64,000 nucleotides of DNA from Pseudomonas sp. B33.4 (lineage in GTDB: Bacteria; Pseudomonadota; Gammaproteobacteria; Pseudomonadales; Pseudomonadaceae). The DNA is taken from NCBI RefSeq assembly GCF_034555375.1, contig NZ_CP140706.1, positions 921,001 through 985,000 of the forward strand, in the 5' to 3' direction. The translations under genes and the position numbers were made by a program. The notes below the pieces were generated by a model. That model was not told the origin of the DNA, searched no databases, and was given only the letters and a program-made list of their open reading frames with translations. Positions 1 to 10,036 of this stretch are shown one piece after another (the stretch's first letter is position 1; every line of letters starts with the position of its first letter).

Positions 1-30
1 TTCACTGATTTGATTTCACTGATTTAAAGA

Positions 31-116
31 AAGATCAAAAGATCGCAGCCTGCGGCAGCTCCTACACAGGGATTGTGTGTTTCCTGTGGGAGCTGCCGCA
101 GGCTGCGATCTTTTTG
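31..116. repeat. REP/REPIN-type inverted pair
   Basis: Two inverted copies of a module containing GGAGCTGCCGCAGGCTGCGATC face each other (about 31-70 and 83-115). The same module recurs at 2288-2380, 55454-55528 and 59726-59808, always between genes. This is the layout of the short palindromic intergenic repeats common in fluorescent pseudomonads. No RAYT transposase is in the window. Confidence 0.85.
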
Positions 117-241
117 TCGTTAACCTTAAGTTACAAAACCTCCCTGCGATTTGAGCTATACAGAGATGGCGCTCGATAGTGGCTATCTGCTGTCGCCCCG
201 CGCCTGCCAATAAAAACAAGAAAAGCCAAGGGAGACTTCCA

Positions 242-2272
242 GTGAAGAGCTTGCTCTATCCCGCCGTCTCGCTGATGAACCGTCTGAGCTTCGGCATGAA
301 GTTCAGCCTGATCAGCGTGCTGTTCCTGGTGCCGATGCTGGTGACCAATTTCTATCTGGTGCGCGATTCCTATCGCGAATTCCAGGGCACCCGCGTCGAG
401 CTGCAAAGCCTTGATCTGCTGGGCAGCAGCCTGGCCCTGCGCCGGGATCTGGAAACGCTCAACAACCTGGTGCAGATCAACGTCACCCTCGGTCAGTCTG
501 GCAAGGCCGGGAATGTCGAGGCGCAGATCACCACCCTCGAACAATCGGTACTGGCCCACCTGCAAGGGCTGACGGCGATGACCGACGATCCCGAGCAGAT
601 CAAGGTATTCGATGGTAAACGCGACGAAATGATTGCCGCATTCAAGGCGCAGCAAACGGAAAACTCGCTGCAAAGCAAAAGCGCATTGATCGGCAAACTG
701 CTGGCCAGTGCGCAGATTTTCAGCCAGATCATCACCAGTCAGGCCGGCCTGAGCCGCGACAACCAGAGCGACATCCGTCAGCTCAGCGAACTGGTCACCC
801 TGATCACCCCGACCGTCACGCAAACCCTTGGCGAAGGCCGGGCCATGGGCTCGTTTTCGTTGGGCCAGGGTTTTCTCAACAGTTCCTCAAGCACTCGTTT
901 CGATGAGCTGTTGGTGCAGATCGAAAAACTCCAGGCCGAGTACGCTCTGAAACTGCAGGACGCCCTCGGCTCGAGCAAAGCTGCGCGCGAACACCTCACC
1001 GCTGCGGCCGACAGCAGCAAGGCATCGTTGAAACAGGCCAGCGAATTGTTCGAAGAACAGGTCGTCATGGCCGACACCCTCGATGCGCCGTGGCAGGCTT
1101 TTTACGATCAGGTCACTGGGCTGATCGGCAAGACCTATGAGCTCAACGAGGCCACGCTGAAATTCCTCGACACTCAACTGCAGCAGCGTTTGGCGCAGAA
1201 CCGCACGCACATGGTTCTGCAGGCTGTGGCCCTGTCGGTGGTGTTCGTATTGATTTTCTACCTCTACGGCGGTTTCTATGCCTCGACCCGCACCACGCTT
1301 AAACGTCTTGGGGCGATGATGGACAAGGTCGCGGCCGGCGACATGACGGTCAACTTCAAGGCCAACAGTCGGGATGAGTTGGGTGAGTTGGGCGAAGTGT
1401 TCAACGGCACGGTGAAGAAGATTCACGACTTGATCGAGCGGGTAGGCCAGACCGTCGGCGAGGTCAAGCGTCAGGCCGGGCAAGTTGAAAATGTCTCCGC
1501 GCAGAGCAATCAGGCAGTCGCCGGGCAACGTACGCAGATCGAACAAGTGGCGACAGCGATGAACCAGATGTCGGCGACCTCACTGGAAGTGGCGCGCAGT
1601 GCCGCTGCAGCGGTGAGCAGTGCCCACAGCGTCAATGACGAGACCATCAATGGTCGCGGCCTGGTCGAATCGCAACAGGGCAGCATCGCTGCACTGGCCA
1701 GCGAGATAGACCAGTCGGTGTTGGTGATCAACCAGTTGGCCAGCGACAGTCAGTCGATCAGTCGCGTACTGGAAGTGATCAAAAGCATCGCCGAACAAAC
1801 CAACTTGCTGGCGCTCAACGCCGCGATCGAAGCGGCGCGCGCTGGCGAGCAAGGGCGTGGTTTTGCCGTGGTCGCCGACGAAGTGCGCACATTGGCCAAA
1901 CGCACCCAGCAATCGACCGAAGAAATCGAACAGATGATCGCCAAGCTGCATGGCGGCGTCGGGGCGGCGGTGAAAGCCATGGGCGTCAGCCATCAGATGG
2001 CCAACGGCACGGTGGGGCAGTCGGAAAAGGTTCAGCAGGCGCTGGAAAATATCCTCGGCGCGGTCGGCATGATCGTCGATCAGAACCAGCAGATCGCCGC
2101 CGCGGTTGAACAGCAAACAGCGGTGGCCCACGACATCGACCAGAACATCGTCGAGATCAACCGCGCCGGCGAGCGCACCGCGCAGGGTGCGCACCAGACC
2201 GAAGATGCCAGCCGGGCGTTGTCTGCCCAAGTGGTAGAACTCAAACAGCTGATCAGCGCTTTCCGCGTCTGA
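242..2272 (+). CDS. Methyl-accepting chemotaxis protein
   Basis: A 676-residue transmembrane chemoreceptor that signals to CheA/CheW. One membrane segment lies at about residues 17-38. A long helical periplasmic sensor region follows, with no recognised CACHE or PAS motif. The second membrane segment is at about 324-345, then a HAMP domain (about 346-400) and a signalling domain whose hairpin tip carries EQTNLLALNAAIEAARAGEQ (about 518-537). I chose the GTG at 242 because GGGAGA lies just upstream; an in-frame ATG at 275 (MNRLSFGMKF) is the alternative. The gene stands alone between REP elements. The ligand cannot be told from sequence. I recall a similar transducer near speC in P. aeruginosa (PA4520), but here speC is 20 kb away. 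Confidence 0.93.
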   Translation: MKSLLYPAVSLMNRLSFGMKFSLISVLFLVPMLVTNFYLVRDSYREFQGTRVELQSLDLLGSSLALRRDLETLNNLVQINVTLGQSGKAGNVEAQITTLEQSVLAHLQGLTAMTDDPEQIKVFDGKRDEMIAAFKAQQTENSLQSKSALIGKLLASAQIFSQIITSQAGLSRDNQSDIRQLSELVTLITPTVTQTLGEGRAMGSFSLGQGFLNSSSSTRFDELLVQIEKLQAEYALKLQDALGSSKAAREHLTAAADSSKASLKQASELFEEQVVMADTLDAPWQAFYDQVTGLIGKTYELNEATLKFLDTQLQQRLAQNRTHMVLQAVALSVVFVLIFYLYGGFYASTRTTLKRLGAMMDKVAAGDMTVNFKANSRDELGELGEVFNGTVKKIHDLIERVGQTVGEVKRQAGQVENVSAQSNQAVAGQRTQIEQVATAMNQMSATSLEVARSAAAAVSSAHSVNDETINGRGLVESQQGSIAALASEIDQSVLVINQLASDSQSISRVLEVIKSIAEQTNLLALNAAIEAARAGEQGRGFAVVADEVRTLAKRTQQSTEEIEQMIAKLHGGVGAAVKAMGVSHQMANGTVGQSEKVQQALENILGAVGMIVDQNQQIAAAVEQQTAVAHDIDQNIVEINRAGERTAQGAHQTEDASRALSAQVVELKQLISAFRV

Positions 2273-2287
2273 GCTGTACACAAATCC

Positions 2288-2380
2288 CCTGTAGGAGCTG
2301 CGGCACGCTGCGATCTTTTGATCTTGATTTCAAAGATCAAAAGATCGCAGCCTCGTTTCACTCGACAGCTCCCACAGGGG
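2288..2380. repeat. REP-type inverted pair between convergent genes
   Basis: An inverted pair of GTAGGAGCTG/CAGCTCCCAC modules, with an AT-rich palindromic centre of repeated GATCTT/AAGATC. It sits between the convergent chemoreceptor and TatD-type genes and is the only candidate terminator for both. Confidence 0.75.
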
Positions 2381-2388
2381 GAGATGTG

Positions 2389-3165
2389 TTACCAGCCGAA
2401 TACTTCGCAGCTGTTGGCGGTGCTGGCGGTGGCCAAATGTTCGGGGCTGATCTTCATCAACTCGGCCAGCGCCTCGCAGATCGCCGGCAAATGCGCCGGA
2501 CTGTTGCGCTGACCGGGAAACATGACAGGCGCCATGTCCGGTGAATCGGTTTCCAGCACGATCGACTCCAGCGGCAGTTCCGCCAGTACCCGATGCATGC
2601 GCAACGCCTGCGGCCAGGTCGGTGCGCCGCCCAGGCCCAGTTTGAAACCGAGTTTGATGTACTCCCGCGCTTCTTCACGGCTGCCGGCGAAGGCGTGAAT
2701 GATCCCCGCGCGTTTGAGCTTGAAGCGTTTGAGCGTAGCGATGATCGCCGCATGACTACGGCGAACGTGGATTAATGCCGGTAATTGGAAATCCGCCGCC
2801 AATTGCAGCTGCGCTTCGAACAGCGCCTGTTGCCGCTCGCGATCCAGCGTTTCGACGAAGTAATCCAGACCGATTTCGCCCACCGCACACAATTGTCGAT
2901 GACCGCGCAGCCGGGTCAGCCAATCACCGAGCGCAGATACATCTTCAGGACGATGCTGATCGAGATACACCGGATGCAGACCGAACGCCGCGTACAAGTC
3001 CTTGTCGCTCTGCACCAGATCCCACACCCGTTGCCAGTTACCCTCATAAACCCCCAACACCACCATCCGCCGCACTCCGAGGGCGCGGCATTCGGCGAGC
3101 AACGCCGCGCGATCGGCGTCGAAGTCGGGGAAATCGAGGTGGGTGTGGCTGTCGATCAGCTCCAC
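2389..3165 (-). CDS. TatD-family metal-dependent hydrolase
   Basis: A 258-residue metal-dependent hydrolase of the TatD/YjjV family (TIM barrel; characterised members are 3'-5' exonucleases). Metal-ligand signatures are visible in order: HTH in DSHTHLDF (H7, H9), the glutamate in AVGEIGLDYF, the histidines in LIHVRRSHA and IIHAFAGS, and the aspartate in LETDSPD. The length is normal for the family. It starts 4 bp after the cra stop codon on the same strand, so the two are probably co-transcribed. The exact substrate is not evident; YjjV-type is the closest match by motif spacing. Confidence 0.9.
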   Translation of the reverse strand: MELIDSHTHLDFPDFDADRAALLAECRALGVRRMVVLGVYEGNWQRVWDLVQSDKDLYAAFGLHPVYLDQHRPEDVSALGDWLTRLRGHRQLCAVGEIGLDYFVETLDRERQQALFEAQLQLAADFQLPALIHVRRSHAAIIATLKRFKLKRAGIIHAFAGSREEAREYIKLGFKLGLGGAPTWPQALRMHRVLAELPLESIVLETDSPDMAPVMFPGQRNSPAHLPAICEALAELMKISPEHLATASTANSCEVFGW

Positions 3166-3168
3166 GGC

Positions 3169-4164
3169 TCAGTCCTGGTGGATACGCTGCTTGAAGGTCC
3201 GCGCGATGGCCTGCACACCGGGCTTGTACTCCGACTGCTCGACGGCGGCCAGTGCCAGTTCCAGCGCCTTGTCGGCGATCAACTGGTGCTGCTGGGCCAT
3301 GGCGTTGACCGGCAGCGGCAGGAAATCCAGCAACTGCGTATCGCCGAAGGTGCCGAGGCGCAGCGGCCGCGATTTCAACGGGAAGTCATGCAGCGCATCG
3401 AACACGCCCTGCAACAGCACGTAGGAAGTCGTCACCATTGCGTCGGGTAAATGCCCCAGACGCTGCAGGAGTTCTTCCATCAATTGCTTGCCGCATTCAC
3501 GGCTGAAGGATTCCGCGTGCTCGACCAGCACTTCGCCTTTGAAGTCGACCAGCGCCTGTTTGAAACCGGCAGCACGTTCCTGGCTGATACTCAGTTCCGG
3601 GCGCGCGCCGAGCAGAACGATCTGCTTCGGTTGCGGATCGAGCAGGCTCTGGGTCAGGTGCAGGCTGGCCTCGCGGTCGTCACTGATCACCGAACAGAAA
3701 TGCTCCGGTTCCATGACCCGGTCGATGGCAATGATTGGCAGGCCTTTGGCCTGTAACTGGCGATAGCTGTCATCGCCGGCCGGCAGGCAACTGGCGACGA
3801 TCAACGCATCGCAACGACGCGCGCGGAACAGTTGCAGCAGTTGCCGTTCGCTGTCCGGTGCATCGTCGGAACTGGCGATCAGCAATTGATAGCCGCGCGC
3901 CCGCGCACCTTGTTCGAGCAGTTTGGCGATCCGCGCGTAACTGGGGTTTTCCAGATCCGGCAGAATAAAGCCCAGCGTGCGCGTATGCCGACTGCGCAGC
4001 CCAGCCGCTTGAGGGTTTGGCGTGAAGCCGTGCAGATCGACCACTGCGCGCACCCGCTCGACGGTCGCGGTGCTGATGCGTTGCTGTTCGGCCTTGCCGT
4101 TGATGACGTAGCTGGCGGTGGTCACGGACACTCCGGCCAACCGCGCGATATCACTGAGTTTCAA
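3169..4164 (-). CDS. cra: Catabolite repressor/activator Cra (FruR), LacI family
   Basis: A 331-residue LacI-family regulator. The N-terminal helix-turn-helix and hinge occupy residues 1-60 (MKLSDIARLAGVSVTTASYV and the hinge around FTPNPQAAGLRSRHT). A periplasmic-binding-protein-like effector domain follows. The opening sequence and the gene's place directly divergent from fruBKA identify it as Cra/FruR. In P. putida the effector is fructose-1-phosphate, the product of FruA/FruB and substrate of FruK. A perfect match to the known P. putida Cra operator lies 146 bp upstream (4310-4321). The TatD-type gene follows within 4 bp. Confidence 0.95.
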   Translation of the reverse strand: MKLSDIARLAGVSVTTASYVINGKAEQQRISTATVERVRAVVDLHGFTPNPQAAGLRSRHTRTLGFILPDLENPSYARIAKLLEQGARARGYQLLIASSDDAPDSERQLLQLFRARRCDALIVASCLPAGDDSYRQLQAKGLPIIAIDRVMEPEHFCSVISDDREASLHLTQSLLDPQPKQIVLLGARPELSISQERAAGFKQALVDFKGEVLVEHAESFSRECGKQLMEELLQRLGHLPDAMVTTSYVLLQGVFDALHDFPLKSRPLRLGTFGDTQLLDFLPLPVNAMAQQHQLIADKALELALAAVEQSEYKPGVQAIARTFKQRIHQD

Positions 4165-4309
4165 CCCGGGATTTCCTTGTTTTTGCGAGCTTGCCGCAAC
4201 ATTTTCGCCAATCCTACCCGATTAGGGCAGGCGACTATTGTCGCAACGCATCCGACAAGTTGGACTTCAAGGATGGGACATTATCGAGTAACGTGCCGAT
4301 CAATCTAGA

Positions 4310-4321
4310 TTAAACGTTTCA
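4310..4321. promoter_or_regulatory. Cra operator of the fru operon
   Basis: TTAAACGTTTCA is identical to the Cra operator described for the P. putida fruB promoter. It lies in the 306-bp divergent region between cra (start 4164) and fruB (start 4471). A weaker related stretch (CTACGTTTTAGA) follows at about 4333. Repression of fruBKA, relieved by fructose-1-phosphate, is inferred from family knowledge. Nothing else in the intergenic region was recognised. Confidence 0.85.
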
Positions 4322-4470
4322 GCAAGCGTATTTTCTACGTTTTAGACGCCTTTGGCCGGTTCTGCCGTGAAACCGCCAAAACTGCCGCTGAAAAGCAAAG
4401 CGGCAGAGCGCCTAAGCTGCAACCATTGAAAACAATACCTGGCACCTTGATGTGCCAAAAAGGAGATTGC

Positions 4471-7332
4471 ATGCTCGAGCTCACTATAGAGCAGATATCC
4501 ATGGGCCAATCGGCTGTGGATAAACCCGCTGCCCTGCAACTGCTGGCCAATCACCTGGTGGCCGATGGTCTGGTCGCCGACGGTTACCTCGCCGGATTGC
4601 AGGCCCGGGAAGCCCAGGGCTCGACCTTTCTCGGTCAAGGTATTGCCATTCCCCACGGCACCCCGGAGACCCGCGATCAGGTGTTCGCCACTGGCGTGCG
4701 CCTGATGCAATTTCCCGAGGGCGTGGATTGGGGCGATGGACAGATCGTTTATCTGGCGATAGGTATCGCCGCCAAATCCGACGAACACCTGCGCCTGCTG
4801 CAACTGCTGACTCGCGCCCTCGGCGAGACCGATCTGGGTCAGGCTTTGCGTCGCGCCAGTTCGCCGGAAGCGCTGCTGAAACTGCTGCAAGGGGCGCCGC
4901 AAGAACTGGCGCTCGATGCACAGATGATCGGCCTCGGCGTCTCGGCCGATGATTTCGAAGAACTGGTCTGGCGAGGTGCACGTCTGCTGCGCCAGGCCGA
5001 TTGTGTGAGCAACGGTTTCTCGGCGGTGCTGCAACAGGTCGAAGCGCTGCCGTTGGGCGACGGGTTGTGGTGGTTGCACAGCGAGCAAACCGTGAAGCGC
5101 CCGGGCCTGGCGTTCGTCACGCCAGACAAACCGATGCGCTACCTCGGCCAGCCGCTCAGCGGTCTGTTCTGTCTGGCCAGCCTTGGCGAAGCGCACCAAG
5201 CGCTGCTCGAACGTCTGTGTGCGTTGCTCATCGAAGGTCGCGGCCATGAACTGGGCCGCGCTACCAGCAGCCGCAAAGTCCTCGAAGTCCTCGGTGGTGA
5301 ACTGCCCGCCGACTGGCCGAGCGCGCGTATTGCCCTGGCCAACGCCCACGGTCTGCACGCGCGGCCGGCGAAGATCCTCGCGCAACTGGCGAAGAGTTTT
5401 GATGGCGAAATTCGCGTGCGCATCGTCGACGGTCAGGACAGCGCCGTGTCGGTGAAGAGTTTGAGCAAACTGCTCAGCCTTGGCGCCCGTCGTGGTCAGG
5501 TGCTGGAGTTGATCGCCGAGCCGAGCATTGCCGCCGACGCTTTGCCGGCACTCTTGGCCGCCATCGAAGAAGGCCTTGGCGAAGAAGTCGAGCCGCTGCC
5601 AGCGGTGAGTCAGCAGCGCGAAGTGATCGCCGACATCGCCGAAGTGCTGATCGCTCCGGCGTCCGGCGCTCAGTTGCAGGCGATCCCGGCAGCACCCGGC
5701 ATCGCCATCGGGCCTGCGCATATTCAAGTTCAGCAAACCATCGATTACCCCTTGCGCGGCGAGTCCGCCGCCGTTGAGCGCGAACGTCTCAAGCAAGCGC
5801 TCAGTGATGTGCGCAGTGACATTCAAGGTTTGATCGAGCGCAGCAAAGCCAAAGCCATCCGCGAGATCTTCATCACCCATCAGGAAATGCTCGACGACCC
5901 GGAACTGACCGACGAAGTCGACACCCGCCTCAAGCAGGGCGAAAGCGCCGAAGCGGCATGGATGGCGGTGATCGAAGCGGCGGCCAAACAGCAGGAATCG
6001 TTGCAGGATGCCTTGCTTGCCGAGCGTGCGGCGGATCTGCGTGACATCGGTCGCCGCGTGCTGGCGCAACTGTGTGGCGTGCAAACGGCGAGCGAGCCTG
6101 AGCAACCGTACATTCTGGTGATGGACGAAGTCGGCCCGTCCGACGTCGCACGGCTGGATCCGGCGCGCGTCGCGGGAATACTCACCGCTCGTGGCGGTGC
6201 TACCGCGCACAGTGCCATCGTAGCGCGAGCCCTCGGGATTCCGGCGCTGGTCGGCGCTGGCGCAGCCGTGTTGTTGCTGGCGCCGGGCACGCCGTTGCTG
6301 CTCGACGGCCAACGCGGTCGCCTGCATGTCGACGCCGATGCCGCAACCCTGCAACGCGCTACCGAAGAACGCGACACCCGCGAACAACGCCTGAAGATTG
6401 CCGCCGAACAACGCCATCAACCGGCACACACCAGCGACGGTCACGCGGTGGAAGTGTTCGCCAACATCGGCGAAAGCGCGGGCGTGATCAGCGCTGTGGA
6501 GCAGGGTGCCGAAGGCATCGGTCTGCTGCGCACCGAACTGATTTTCATGGCCCATCCGCAAGCGCCCGACGAGGCCACGCAAGAAGCCGAATACCGCCGC
6601 GTGCTCGATGGCCTCGCCGGGCGTCCGCTGGTGGTGCGCACGCTGGACGTTGGCGGCGACAAGCCGCTGCCGTATTGGCCGATTGCCAAAGAAGAGAATC
6701 CGTTCCTCGGCGTGCGCGGCATTCGCCTGACCTTGCAGCGCCCGCAGATCATGGAAGCGCAATTGCGCGCCTTGTTGCGTTCGGCGGATAACCGCCCGTT
6801 GCGGATCATGTTTCCGATGGTCGGCAGCGTCGAAGAATGGCGTCAGGCCCGCGACATGACTGAACGTCTGCGCCTGGAAATCCCGGTCGCCGATCTGCAA
6901 CTGGGGATCATGATCGAAGTGCCGTCCGCCGCTTTGCTCGCGCCGGTGCTGGCCAAGGAAGTCGACTTCTTCAGTGTCGGCACCAACGATCTCACGCAAT
7001 ACACCCTGGCCATCGACCGTGGTCACCCGACCCTGTCGGCGCAGGCGGATGGCTTGCACCCGGCGGTGCTGCAACTGATCGACATCACCGTGCGCGCGGC
7101 CCATGCCCACGGCAAATGGGTCGGCGTCTGCGGTGAGCTGGCGGCAGACCCGTTGGCGGTGCCGGTGCTGGTCGGTCTCGGTGTCGATGAACTCAGCGTG
7201 TCCGGTCGCAGCATTGCCGAAGTGAAGGCGCGCATCCGCGAACTCAGCCTGACTCAGGCGCAAACCCTTGCTCAACACGCCCTGGCCGTGGGCAGCGCGA
7301 ACGAAGTGCGCGCATTAGTGGAGGCCCTGTAA
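4471..7332 (+). CDS. fruB: Fructose PTS multiphosphoryl protein (EIIA-HPr-EI)
   Basis: A 953-residue fusion that carries the whole phosphorelay for fructose uptake. The EIIA-Fru domain is at residues 1-145, with the phosphorylated histidine in GIAIPHGTPE (H62). The HPr domain is at about 285-372, with GLHARPA (H296). Enzyme I is at about 405-953, with the active histidine in GGATAHSAI (H580) and the PEP-binding signature SVGTNDLTQYT. Phosphate passes from PEP through EI, HPr and EIIA to FruA. The ATG at 4471 has AGGAG six bases upstream; an in-frame ATG at 4426 lacks one. Its stop overlaps the fruK start by 1 bp. Confidence 0.97.
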   Translation: MLELTIEQISMGQSAVDKPAALQLLANHLVADGLVADGYLAGLQAREAQGSTFLGQGIAIPHGTPETRDQVFATGVRLMQFPEGVDWGDGQIVYLAIGIAAKSDEHLRLLQLLTRALGETDLGQALRRASSPEALLKLLQGAPQELALDAQMIGLGVSADDFEELVWRGARLLRQADCVSNGFSAVLQQVEALPLGDGLWWLHSEQTVKRPGLAFVTPDKPMRYLGQPLSGLFCLASLGEAHQALLERLCALLIEGRGHELGRATSSRKVLEVLGGELPADWPSARIALANAHGLHARPAKILAQLAKSFDGEIRVRIVDGQDSAVSVKSLSKLLSLGARRGQVLELIAEPSIAADALPALLAAIEEGLGEEVEPLPAVSQQREVIADIAEVLIAPASGAQLQAIPAAPGIAIGPAHIQVQQTIDYPLRGESAAVERERLKQALSDVRSDIQGLIERSKAKAIREIFITHQEMLDDPELTDEVDTRLKQGESAEAAWMAVIEAAAKQQESLQDALLAERAADLRDIGRRVLAQLCGVQTASEPEQPYILVMDEVGPSDVARLDPARVAGILTARGGATAHSAIVARALGIPALVGAGAAVLLLAPGTPLLLDGQRGRLHVDADAATLQRATEERDTREQRLKIAAEQRHQPAHTSDGHAVEVFANIGESAGVISAVEQGAEGIGLLRTELIFMAHPQAPDEATQEAEYRRVLDGLAGRPLVVRTLDVGGDKPLPYWPIAKEENPFLGVRGIRLTLQRPQIMEAQLRALLRSADNRPLRIMFPMVGSVEEWRQARDMTERLRLEIPVADLQLGIMIEVPSAALLAPVLAKEVDFFSVGTNDLTQYTLAIDRGHPTLSAQADGLHPAVLQLIDITVRAAHAHGKWVGVCGELAADPLAVPVLVGLGVDELSVSGRSIAEVKARIRELSLTQAQTLAQHALAVGSANEVRALVEAL

Positions 7333-8270
7333 TGGCCAAGATTCTTACCCTGACCCTCAACCCGGCGCTCGACCTCACCGTCGAGTTGCCACGGCTGGAG
7401 GCCGGTCAGGTCAATCGCAGCGACGAGATGCACACCCATGCGGCCGGTAAAGGCGTGAACGTCGCCCAGGTGTTGGCCGACCTCGGCCATCAACTGACAG
7501 TCAGCGGGTTTCTCGGCGAGGACAATCTGCAAGCGTTCGAAACCCTGTTCGCCAAGCGCGGTTTTGTCGACGCGTTTATCCGCGTGCCGGGCGAGACGCG
7601 CAGCAATATCAAAGTCGCTGAACAGGACGGTCGCATCACCGACATCAACGGCCCGGGGCCGGTGGTCGATACCGCCGCGCAGCAGGCGTTGCTGGAGCGG
7701 CTGGTGCAGATTGCACCGGGTCACGATGCAGTGGTGGTCGCCGGCAGTTTGCCGCGCGGGGTCACAGCGCAATGGTTGCGTGAACTGATCGAACGGCTCA
7801 ATCAGCTCGGCTTGAAAGTCGCTCTCGACTCCAGCGGCGAAGCCTTGCGTGCAGCGTTGCAGGCCAGTCCGTGGCTGATCAAACCGAACACTGAAGAACT
7901 CGCCGACGCGCTCGGTTGCGAGGTGGTTTCTCACGCGGCGGAAGCGCAGGCAGCGGCGCGCTTGCATGCCCAAGGCATCGAACACGTGGTGATCTCCCAC
8001 GGTGCCGACGGTGTGAACTGGTTCAGCGTCGGTTCGGCACTGCACGCCACACCGCCTAAGGTCAGCGTCGCCAGCACGGTCGGTGCCGGCGATTCGTTGC
8101 TGGCCGGCATGCTTCACGGCTTGCTCAGCGCCGATACGCCTGAACAAACCCTGCGCACTGCCACCGCGATAGCCGCGATGGCGGTGACCCAGATCGGTTT
8201 CGGCATCAACGACGCTGCGCAACTGGCGCAGCTCGAACAGGGCGTGCGCGTGCGTCCCCTGACAGAATAA
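7332..8270 (+). CDS. fruK: 1-phosphofructokinase
   Basis: A 312-residue PfkB-family sugar kinase. It phosphorylates fructose-1-phosphate made by the PTS to fructose-1,6-bisphosphate, and so also removes the Cra inducer. The N-terminus ILTLTLNPALDLTVEL, the glycine-rich HAAGKGVNVA and the C-terminal catalytic VGAGDSLLAGML (aspartate base) are family hallmarks. Translation starts inside the fruB stop (TAATG), which points to translational coupling. Confidence 0.96.
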   Translation: MAKILTLTLNPALDLTVELPRLEAGQVNRSDEMHTHAAGKGVNVAQVLADLGHQLTVSGFLGEDNLQAFETLFAKRGFVDAFIRVPGETRSNIKVAEQDGRITDINGPGPVVDTAAQQALLERLVQIAPGHDAVVVAGSLPRGVTAQWLRELIERLNQLGLKVALDSSGEALRAALQASPWLIKPNTEELADALGCEVVSHAAEAQAAARLHAQGIEHVVISHGADGVNWFSVGSALHATPPKVSVASTVGAGDSLLAGMLHGLLSADTPEQTLRTATAIAAMAVTQIGFGINDAAQLAQLEQGVRVRPLTE

Positions 8271-8284
8271 TAAGAGGGTTTGTC

Positions 8285-10021
8285 ATGAAATTAGCCATTG
8301 TTACGGCTTGCCCGAACGGCATGGTCACCAGTGTGCTGTGCGCGCGTTTGCTCGATGCGGCGGCGCAGCGTCAGGGCTGGAGCACCAGCGTGGAAGTGGT
8401 CGATGCGGCGCACCCGGAACGCGAGTTGTCGGCGGCGACCATTGCAGCGGCCGAGTGGGTTTTGCTGGTTGCGACAGGCGCGGTCGACATGACGCGTTTT
8501 GTCGGTAAACGGGTCTTTCAGATTGCCCCGGCGCAGGCGCTGCAGGATGTTGAAGCGGTGCTGCGTCGTGGTGCTGAAGAGGCTGAGGTTTACGTCGCCA
8601 GCGCGGCTGCGCCGGTTGCCGATGCAGCGCGTGCGCCACGCATCGTTGCCATCACCGCATGCCCGACCGGTGTCGCTCACACCTTCATGGCTGCCGAAGC
8701 CTTGCAGCAGACCGCCAAGCGTCTGGGCTACGAACTGCAGGTCGAAACCCAAGGTTCGGTGGGCGCGAAAACTCCGTTGAGCGCAGCGGCGATTGCCGAA
8801 GCTGATGTGGTGTTGCTGGCGGCGGATATCGAAGTCGCGACCGAGCGATTCGCCGGCAAGAAAATCTATCGTTGCGGCACTGGCATTGCGTTGAAACAGT
8901 CCGAAGCCACGCTGAAAAAAGCGCTGGCGGAAGGCAAGGTGGAAAGCGCTGCCAGTGACGGAAAACCTGCGACCAGGTCAGAGAAGACCGGGGTCTACAA
9001 ACATCTGCTGACCGGTGTGTCTTTCATGCTGCCGATGGTGGTGGCGGGCGGTTTGATGATCGCGCTGTCGTTCGCATTCGGCATCAATGCTTTCGAGCAG
9101 CCGGGAACGTTGCCGGCTGCGCTCAAGCAAATCGGCGATGCGGCATTCACTCTGATGGTGCCGTTGCTGGCCGGTTACATTGCCTATTCGATTGCCGATC
9201 GACCAGGCATCGCGCCCGGCATGATCGGCGGTGTTCTGGCGAGCACATTGGGCGCGGGCTTCATCGGCGGCATCATCGCCGGTTTCCTCGCCGGTTACAG
9301 CGCCGCCGCGATCAGTCGCTGGCTGCGTCTGCCGCAATCGTTTGATGCGTTGAAGCCGATTCTGCTCATCCCGTTGCTGGCCAGTCTGGTTGTCGGCTTG
9401 ATCATGATCTATGTGGTGGGGCAGCCTGTTGCAGGCGTGCTCGCCAGCATGACCACGTTCCTCAAAGACATGGGCACCGCCAACGCCGTGCTGTTGGGCG
9501 TGGTACTCGGCGCGATGATGTGCGTTGACCTCGGTGGGCCGATCAATAAAGCGGCCTATGCGTTTTCAGTCGGCCTGATGACGTCGGCCAATGCCAGCTA
9601 TGCACCGATTGCCGCCGTCATGGCTGCCGGCATGGTGCCGCCAATCGGTATGGGCATCGCCACTTTCCTCGCTCGACGCAAATTCGCCCAGACTGAGCGC
9701 GAGGCGGGTAAGGCGGCGTTGGTATTGGGCATGTGTTTCATTTCCGAAGGAGCGATTCCGTTTGCTGCGAAAGATCCGCTGCGGGTGATCCCTGCGAGCA
9801 TTCTCGGTGGCGCGCTGGCCGGCGCATTGTCGATGTATTTCAGCTGCAAACTGATGTCGCCGCATGGCGGTTTGTTCGTGATGGTCATTCCCAACACGAT
9901 CAACCATGCGTTGCTGTATTTGCTGGCGATTGTGGCGGGGAGTTTGTTGACTGCTGTGGTCTATGCGACGGTCAAGCGGCCCGAAGCCGTTGAGCTGGCG
10001 CTGGAACCGGCGAAGGCTTAA
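8285..10021 (+). CDS. fruA: Fructose-specific PTS enzyme IIBC
   Basis: A 578-residue membrane permease that takes up fructose and phosphorylates it at C1. There are two tandem EIIB domains. The first (1-100) keeps a cysteine in VTACPNGMVT (C9). The second (118-215) has the canonical phosphocysteine loop ITACPTGVAHT (C126). The EIIC domain with about eight or more membrane segments covers 235-578, including CVDLGGPINKAAYAF. Two B domains is usual for FruA, and the first is probably the degenerate B' domain. It lies 14 bp after fruK and ends the operon. Confidence 0.96.
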   Translation: MKLAIVTACPNGMVTSVLCARLLDAAAQRQGWSTSVEVVDAAHPERELSAATIAAAEWVLLVATGAVDMTRFVGKRVFQIAPAQALQDVEAVLRRGAEEAEVYVASAAAPVADAARAPRIVAITACPTGVAHTFMAAEALQQTAKRLGYELQVETQGSVGAKTPLSAAAIAEADVVLLAADIEVATERFAGKKIYRCGTGIALKQSEATLKKALAEGKVESAASDGKPATRSEKTGVYKHLLTGVSFMLPMVVAGGLMIALSFAFGINAFEQPGTLPAALKQIGDAAFTLMVPLLAGYIAYSIADRPGIAPGMIGGVLASTLGAGFIGGIIAGFLAGYSAAAISRWLRLPQSFDALKPILLIPLLASLVVGLIMIYVVGQPVAGVLASMTTFLKDMGTANAVLLGVVLGAMMCVDLGGPINKAAYAFSVGLMTSANASYAPIAAVMAAGMVPPIGMGIATFLARRKFAQTEREAGKAALVLGMCFISEGAIPFAAKDPLRVIPASILGGALAGALSMYFSCKLMSPHGGLFVMVIPNTINHALLYLLAIVAGSLLTAVVYATVKRPEAVELALEPAKA

Positions 10022-10036
10022 CTGGCCCTACAAAGC

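Noticed and set aside
4342..7278. A 978-codon open frame on the minus strand
   Set aside because: It lies fully antisense to fruB, whose domains and active-site residues are unmistakable. Such frames are common opposite high-GC genes; it has no family features.
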